Source: Ectocarpus siliculosus (Eukaryota > Sar > Phaeophyceae > Ectocarpales > Ectocarpaceae). Taken from it: 26,440 nucleotides of DNA. The stretch's first letter is position 1. The number at the start of each line of letters is the position of its first letter. Shown piece after piece: positions 8,916 through 16,500 of this stretch. The position numbers and the translations under genes are program-made. The DNA lies in assembly GCA_000310025.1 (NCBI GenBank), contig FN647790.1, positions 101,344-127,783 of the forward strand, read 5' to 3'. The notes beneath the pieces are model-generated. The model had not been told where the DNA came from and did not search any database. It saw only the letters and a program-made list of their open reading frames with translations.

Positions 8916-11900
8916 GTCAGTCGGTCACTTGCTGCTGCTGGTCTAGAAAAAATCTGTTCCCCCTCGGGTAGGCTCTTGGTCTGTCCGCGTTTTGGAACAA
9001 CGCCCTACTGCTGCTGCTGCTGCTGCTGCCGCCGCAAGGCCATGAAGCGTCACGAAACTTGATCAGGGTTGGCTGGTTGTCGATGGTTCGAGACATGTTC
9101 TTGCTGCAGTACTGCTGCGGCGGCCTCTCCGCTCTCCCGCTGGCCGTCGCGTACGGAGTATTTCGTTGGTCCCGATTTGGACTTCCGCTTTGTTGTTTGG
9201 TGGGTTGGGCAGTGGTTGTGTAGGGACCCAGCTGTGGTCGAAAGGATAGCTGAAAGAGCATGGAGTGCAGCTTACCAAGTAGGTACTGCCGATTGTAGCA
9301 AAGCAGCAGTGCCTTTGATTTGGGTTGTTTTCGTACCAAAACACGCTTCTCTCTACATACAAGTACATTTTTCCGAAAACTCTCAGCTCTACGCATACGG
9401 AGTAGTTGTATCCGAAAGACACTCCGCACGATGTACCCACGCAAACACACAAGGGCACCACCACCGATTGCTGCTTCCCGGCGAGCTTGTTGCCGTGACA
9501 CAGGCGTCGATATCGCGACCATCTCAGACCCCAGCTGAAACGGACAGAGAACTCCGCGCTCCTTCTCATTTCCTTCTAATGGAACCCCCCTTCGTCTCCG
9601 CCGCCGCCGCTTGCTGACTCCTCCACCCTTAGTTCATTACATCGCTGGACAGCACCCAGTCTCAGCTGCAAGCAAGGGTGGCAGAGGTTTCCCGTGGAGC
9701 CGGCGCCGGCTTGTCGCCAGCGCTCCCAACCGCGGAGGATCTCGCCGACTACGACCGACGCCTCGAGATTTTGCGGCGCAAGCGAGACGATCTCGCGTCT
9801 GCGGCCGCCGCCGCCGCCCTCGCTTCAGCGAAGAACTCCGCAGCAACCGATCCTTCGCAGCAGCAGCAGCAAGCGACTGGGACTGGCGGCGTTGTCGGCG
9901 GTGCTGTTTTCGTCCCCCAAGAAGATGGTGACCGCGTCGTCAGAAGGAGGGAGGCGCGAGGCTCGTCGCGCCGCCGGGGCGCCAAAGACAGCAGCCAAGA
10001 TGATTCCGGCGGGGTGTTTGGCGGGCGGCGCCCTGGCGGCGGGAAGGGGGGGGGGGGGGGGGAGCGGGCCGCGGACGAGGCTGAGGCGGACCAGGTCGCC
10101 CAGGAGATATCTAGCATGGCTGGGAGGCTGAAGGAGTCCAGCGTGGCTATCAACCAGACCCTGAGGACGCAGACCCAGGTACATTTGTGTGGACGGGCGG
10201 ACGGACCCCCAGAATAGCTGCGTCAGTTTCAGACAGGTCGCGCGAAGTTTCGAACGCACAGCACATGCCCGTCTTGTCTTACTCATTGGTGCTCGATGTG
10301 TTGAGGGAAAATCGTCTCCTGCCACACAGGTACACGTGCGATCTGGTCCACCCGAAGGAAATCCTGCATGCAATCAAAACTTTACCTCTTTCTATTTCGT
10401 CGGTTTCTCCGCCTCCTCCGATTTTGTTTGTTTTTTTGGGGAGAAAGCGTGCGGAGGTAGACTGCGTGATGTGCTGGTGGGGACGAGTCCCAACCGCTAC
10501 TCTGTGCGATAACTGTTTAAAGGGTTCTTCCTTGCGGAAATATTCCCCACTAGTGTCACGCATCTCGTGTGTGATCGCTGAGGTGCTCTTTCGGGCGTTT
10601 TCGAGATCAGTCAAGATCAAGATCGGTTGATCATCACACCCTTTTTAAGCTTGGTTTCTTCTTGCTGAGGTGCTCTTTCGGGCGTTTTCGAGATCAGTCA
10701 AGATCAAGATCGGTTGATCATCACACCCTTTTTAAGCTTGGTTTCTTCTTACGGTCCACGAAGATGCGCCCTGTACTTTAGGGGAAGGCCCACCCACGCG
10801 GCAAGGTTTGACGGTTTTGCGGCCGCATCACGTCCACATGTTCGACCCGAAAGCTTGTTCCTCAACCGAAGCAGGAATTTTGGTGGCGTGGCACACCCAG
10901 AGCGCAACAACGGTTGGGCTTAACAACACAAATAAAAATATATCGTGTGACAGATGATAACCTTAAAAGCAAAACAACCTCCTTTTTCGCAAACAGTAAC
11001 CTTAGCAATTAATAGTGACGTGCGAGACTTCTCGCCCCACACACGTTTTTGTTTTATGTGTTGTTATGAAAAGATCGCCCGTTCATGTGCCCTGCGGAAC
11101 AACCCGGCGTTTTCCTTCCTTTTTGCATTCCACAACCTTTTTCAGGTGCTTGAAGACACGGGCGATGCCGCCACCCAGAACGTAGACCGGGTGAAGAGGG
11201 AGAACGCTCGGGTGTCGGAGCGGCTGCGCAAGAAACGGGCCGCCATGTTCGCGTCATGGTGCATGATGATCACGGTGAGACTAAGGGGGATCCCTGAACG
11301 TACGAACGACTCGGGAGGAGAAGAAGGGGGGGGGGGAGGGCGGCGATATGCAGATGCAGTGGCTAACGCAGAGGTGGTTGATCTAGCCATGCTGGTGTTG
11401 CGACTGTTGTTGATGTTGCTGTTGCTGTGTTGTAACTGTTGGTGTTGTTCTTGTTGTAACTGTTGGCTTTGGCGTTGTTGTTGTTGTTGCTGCTGCTATT
11501 ATTGTTGTTGTCGTTGTCGTTGTCGTCGTCGTCATCGTCGTCTCCATCTTCAGCGTCATACCTTGTCGTGCAGCCCTCCGTGTACTGCACCCTCACAAAC
11601 CTCCACCCCGTCCCCGCCAGAGTGCCGCAGCAGACACGAAAGGGTACACTACAGTTCTGCTGCAACTCATGGCGCGAAAAGAGCGCCTGGTTCTGTGCTA
11701 GAAGGCGGATCTACACGATTAGGCAGGCGGCTTGACCTCGCCCTGGAGGTTTCATATTTTGAATAACTCCCGAGAAGAGCGGCAAGTAATCGCCTGCCAC
11801 TCCCCTGCCCGCATCCGTAGCGACCCTTTCGTCTCGTTCACGGATTGGCTATGTCAGTGATGGTGAGAGTAAAACGGGCGTCCCCTCCCCCCCGCAGGTG

Positions 11901-12241
11901 GTGGTGACCTTCTTCGCAACCTACTTCCTCGTGATCGTGCCGTTCGAGAAGAGAAGGGGGCCTTTCGTCGCCGCCCGCACCTCAGCGTTTGCTCAGGCGG
12001 CGGAGCCGAGGGAACGCATCCCCTCGGAGGTAGCTAGTTGTTGTTGTCATCGTCGTTGTTTGTCAAAGCATTTGGGCCCCCAAAGCCGTGCGCTTTCCTC
12101 GTGAGCTGCCGCGTCACGTGCTTGGCTACTGATACAGTTGTCGAGCACCACCACGACCACAGCCGTAACACCGGCCCGGCATCGATTTCTTCTTCTACAA
12201 CCAGGCGTATAGATTTTGGCAAAGACAAGGACTGGTAAACC

Positions 12242-12297
<56 letters not shown>

Positions 12298-13518
12298 GGA
12301 ATGCTGGAACACCCGGTAGGAGGCAGCAGCAGGAAAACGTTCCTCAGCCCCCAACAACGTGCCGACCGAAGCCATCAATACATCTGAACGTGATTCTCCC
12401 ATCCCCCGCTGCGAAAAAACTGTTGGCTTGTCCGTGATGGCAGCACGACGCCGCAGCAACAGCAGCGGGAGCCGCAACAGCGGAGGAGATCCAGCGCCGT
12501 GCGCAAGAGGCGTACCGTGAAACCGCGCGACGTGCCCGCGGAAGGCACGAAGGCGACAACGCTGCCCACCGCGTCGCCAGGGAGGAGAAAGAGGCGTTTC
12601 GTCACCGCCAGGCGTGAGTTTGCGTGCCCCCCAAGTGTATAGCGTTTAGTGTAGTGGCTCCTATGGTACTGGTTTTAGTATTTAGTATGTCGACTACGGC
12701 AGGTTGGCCACACCGCCTTGTCACCTGGTACAGCAGTAGTACGGTCGTGCACGGTAGGTACCACACCACACCCGATTGTACTCCACGACAAGGAGGATGC
12801 CGCAATCAAATGATTTCGGCGAGGTCTCTACAACGGTACTGATGCTGGCCTCCTTGGCTTATCCTGCTTCGGCCACTTAGTGTAGCCAGCACCCAATCGA
12901 GGCACACAGAGGCACAACGGACGGTATCTTCCATTGTTTGGTGTGGTGAAAAGAGGGGATGATTGGTGCAGTTTGTTACGACAGCAGCAGCAGCAGCAGC
13001 AGCAGCAGGTGTCGCGACAACGCGTACGAGCTGATGACGCCTCGAGACCCCGCCCCCCGGCCTCGCCGCCTGCAACACCCCTGTGTCCTTTCACCCACAT
13101 CGCAGGGAGAGGATGATGGCCGCCAATAGAGACAGAAAAGCGGCAATGAAGAAGAATTCCCAGCAGGAAACACTGGAGGCGGGGACCGACTCTGTTCCGC
13201 AACACCGTCAGGAAGAGGGAGCGGAGGAGGGGCAGGTCGTCACGCAGGCTGGGAGCTGCAGTGCTCCCCCTCCCGCTTCTGGTGAGGACAGCAGTGGCGG
13301 TGCGGTGGCTTTGGGTAGCTGCAGTGCTCCTCCTCCTCCTGATGAAGATGGAGATGCTACGGCTGCTGCCGGAAGTTGCACCGCGCCTCCTTCCGACGAA
13401 CATGCTGCTGATGCTGGTGCTGGTGCTGCTGGTGCTGCCGGAAGTTGCACAGTCCCCCCTCCTGACGAAGATTATGCTGGTACTGCCGGAGGTTGCACAG
13501 CTTCCCCTCCAGGCGAAC

Positions 13519-13566
<48 letters not shown>

Positions 13567-16500
13567 ACACTTCGGATAAAACTGTGCCCGCGGTCGAAGA
13601 GGCAGAGGCCTCTCCCGCACAGCCCGTGCTTGACCCGGCGGTAAGTGTGGTGGAAATGTTGTAGGCATTCAATTTTCTATCCGCTTTGTGTGTGCCATCC
13701 TTTTTCTTACGTTGTTTTTGCCGTTCTGCGTGTCCATGTTCCGTCGACAATCCGGAGATATCTACTACAAGTACGTTGAAACAAACGTACGGAGAAGGTG
13801 CTGAATAGAAGTCAGTATGGTTGTTGTTGTGACAATAACACTTGGCTAGCGATGAGAAAGCGCTTCTCTGCTGTCGACTAGGAACGTTGTCGGTTTCGCT
13901 TCTCTGCTGTCGACTACGAACGTTGTCGGTTTGTCGCCTGCTATCTGGCTATGACAACGCACTTGCAAACGGTGTGGTTGAGTTATCCATCACAGCGGTG
14001 TGTAATGTTTTCGTTAAAAATATGGTTGTTGTCCGTGTTGATTTTGGCAAGCCCTACAAATGCTTGGCTCCAAGAGCAATCATTTTTTCGTTCCCGGAAC
14101 TGTGAAAGGTCATCGACTCTGCAAATGTTTTGCAGACGGCAAACGTCCGATTATTCGGAACATGTTGTTTGGCTGCCGAGCATCGAACACACTTTCCCAC
14201 CCAGGCGTCTGGCCGTATCGTGCTCGCTCGCTTTGCACTGGTGCTTTTCCACCCGCCTCCCTCCCCGTACAACATTTTTGAGCCACCGTTGGTAAAGTAG
14301 GAAGGAACCATTGGCCCTCGGTGATCGGTCCTGCGAGAACAATGCTCTCGAGGGCGCGTGGTCCATGGTCTGACAACAAGGGCATGCAAAACATGAGTAC
14401 CCCCCCGCACTCCGCGTAACCCCCCCACCAGGAGGAGCACCGACGAAGGGCGAATCAGGCGTACGAGGAACGGTCTAGGCGCGAGACCGAGAACCTGAAG
14501 AGCACAAACGCCGGGCTCCGTCTTGTGGCGGAGGAAAAGGAGAAGCACCAGCAACAACAAGCGTGCGTGCTGACCCCCCCCCCCCCCCTCCCCCCTGTTT
14601 TTTCGTCTAGGAAAACATCAAAACCCACGGAGTCTTACTATCGCCCTTGGATCAAGGTCCAGCTCTGATGAGCAAGTGTGTAGCCGGAATTGCCTACCTA
14701 TTGTGTGTATGTGTGTTGATGTCGCCTATTCTGGATACCAGCCTTCACCTTCGGTACATGTTGGATGCACAAGCGCTGGATTTTTTGTTTTGTTTTTGCC
14801 GCGGTCGGTGCTTGCAACCAATTTTTTAACGTCGGAAAAGTTCCTTCCCTCTTTGTGGCGCTTACCCTCGAGGTAGATTGCGAGATTCGAACCCACAACC
14901 CAGAGACACTCACACAGACAGAGAGAGACAGAGAGACAGAGACAAAGACAGAGAAGACAGAGACAGAGACAGGCAGACAGAAAGGCTGACAGGCAGAGAC
15001 TGAGAGACAGATAGTCTGACGGTTTCAAGATCACAAAACTGAACCACAGGGTCGACTACCCTGGAAGTAGTTTTTCTTGCGATACGTATGCATACCCTTG
15101 CGTTAGGTGTTTTGACCTCCGTTTTTCTCCCCCCACTATCATCGGCGTGCTCTACTCTCGCGGACCAACAACCTCCAGCGAGAAAATGCTGCAGGCAGCG
15201 AGCGAACGCAAAGCCATGGCGGCCGCGGGAAAGGTCAGGGAGGAGGCGCAAGTACGGCAGCGGGACGAGGAGGAGGCGGAGGCGGAGGCGGCCTTACAGG
15301 CTAGGGCTCCCGGTTCAGCCGGAGGCGAAACCGCCACGGATGTTAACACCGCCACGGATGACAACACCGCCACGGATGATAACACCCCCACGGATGACAA
15401 CACCGCCACGGATGATAACACCCCCACGGATGATGACAACGATGAGCGGAGTGGAGGTGGACAAGTCGACCGTGCCGGGGGTCCTGCCGCTGAGGTGGCC
15501 GAAGAAGCGGACAAAGGAGGCGATGATGCCGCGGCTCTACCAGATTCTTCTGTGGACTCTCAAGAGGTCGGAATTTTAATTTTTTGTATTTTTTTGCTTC
15601 GCGACTTGGCAGTATTTATTCATAAAAGTCGCCTTCGGGGGTGTGTCCGAATTGGTGCAGACAGGGTCGTCTTTCTTCTTCGTATTTTTCTCGAAACCAC
15701 CTCGACGACGTTGATATTTTGTTTTGTCGCCGCACGCGGCCTTTGTATCCTTCTTTCTTCTGCGGTAGGGAAATTTCGTTTGTTCTTTCATCACGATTTC
15801 GCTCTCGATCGGAACGGAAGTTGGTGCCAAAATCACAACGACACACTTGATGCTGTCCGGGTTTTGTAGGGATGGGAGGTCAATGTTTTAAAGGATTAGG
15901 CCATCCACCCTTAGGAGTCCCCCCCCCCCCGGGGGGGGGGGGGGGCGTACTCTTATGTTTTGCATTCCTTAGCGGTTAGACCATTGCGGGGGGGGGCGCT
16001 GATTGTACCGCGTGTTCCCGTGTTCGATTCTTTTTTTTGCCCGCTATTTCGGAGGACTGACTTATGATTGGTCAGCAGGTTAACGCGGTCGATGCGAGAT
16101 AAAGAGACGCTACGCTAAGTCATTCTCTGCCAGGGAGGAACACCGCAGCTAGCCGAGTCCTAACGAAACAGACGCAAGCGATGAATACAACGGCAAACTG
16201 CTTCTCCTCCGCTTTTTGTGTCCACGTCTCACCTTTGTTTTCGTTCGTCCTGCCCGTAAAATCATCAGGCCGGGCGTCGAAGGGCGGAAGAGGCGAGGTT
16301 GGCGTACGAACAAAACGCACGCCGCGCGGCGGACAGCTTGGCCAGCCAGAACGCCGGGCAGCGGCTGGTCTCTGAGGAGAAGGAAAAGTACCGGCAACGC
16401 CAAGCGTGAGTTTTTTTTTTTTTGCGAACATATTTATGTGGATGCTGTGCTCTCGTTCGTAACATTGGGCTGGCTCGGGGATTCGGTTTCACCCCTGCCT

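Noticed and set aside
8917-9522. 201-codon minus-strand frame over USE1-like intron 1
   Set aside because: No recognisable content, includes a repeat-derived Ser run, and lies antisense to an intron needed for the SNARE frame.
10954-11766. 270-codon plus-strand frame as one continuous coding unit
   Set aside because: Only 11146-11274 matches a protein family; the rest is GTT/TGC microsatellite read as Cys, and both exon edges have good splice sites.
12934-13116. Polyglutamine ORF over (CAG)9
   Set aside because: Lies in the A1-B1 intron; splicing from 12613 to 13106 is required by phase and homology with the other cassettes.
14886-15013. CAGAGA repeat as a CRISPR-like or satellite array
   Set aside because: Units are 6-8 bp simple repeats without spacers, and the context is a eukaryotic intron.
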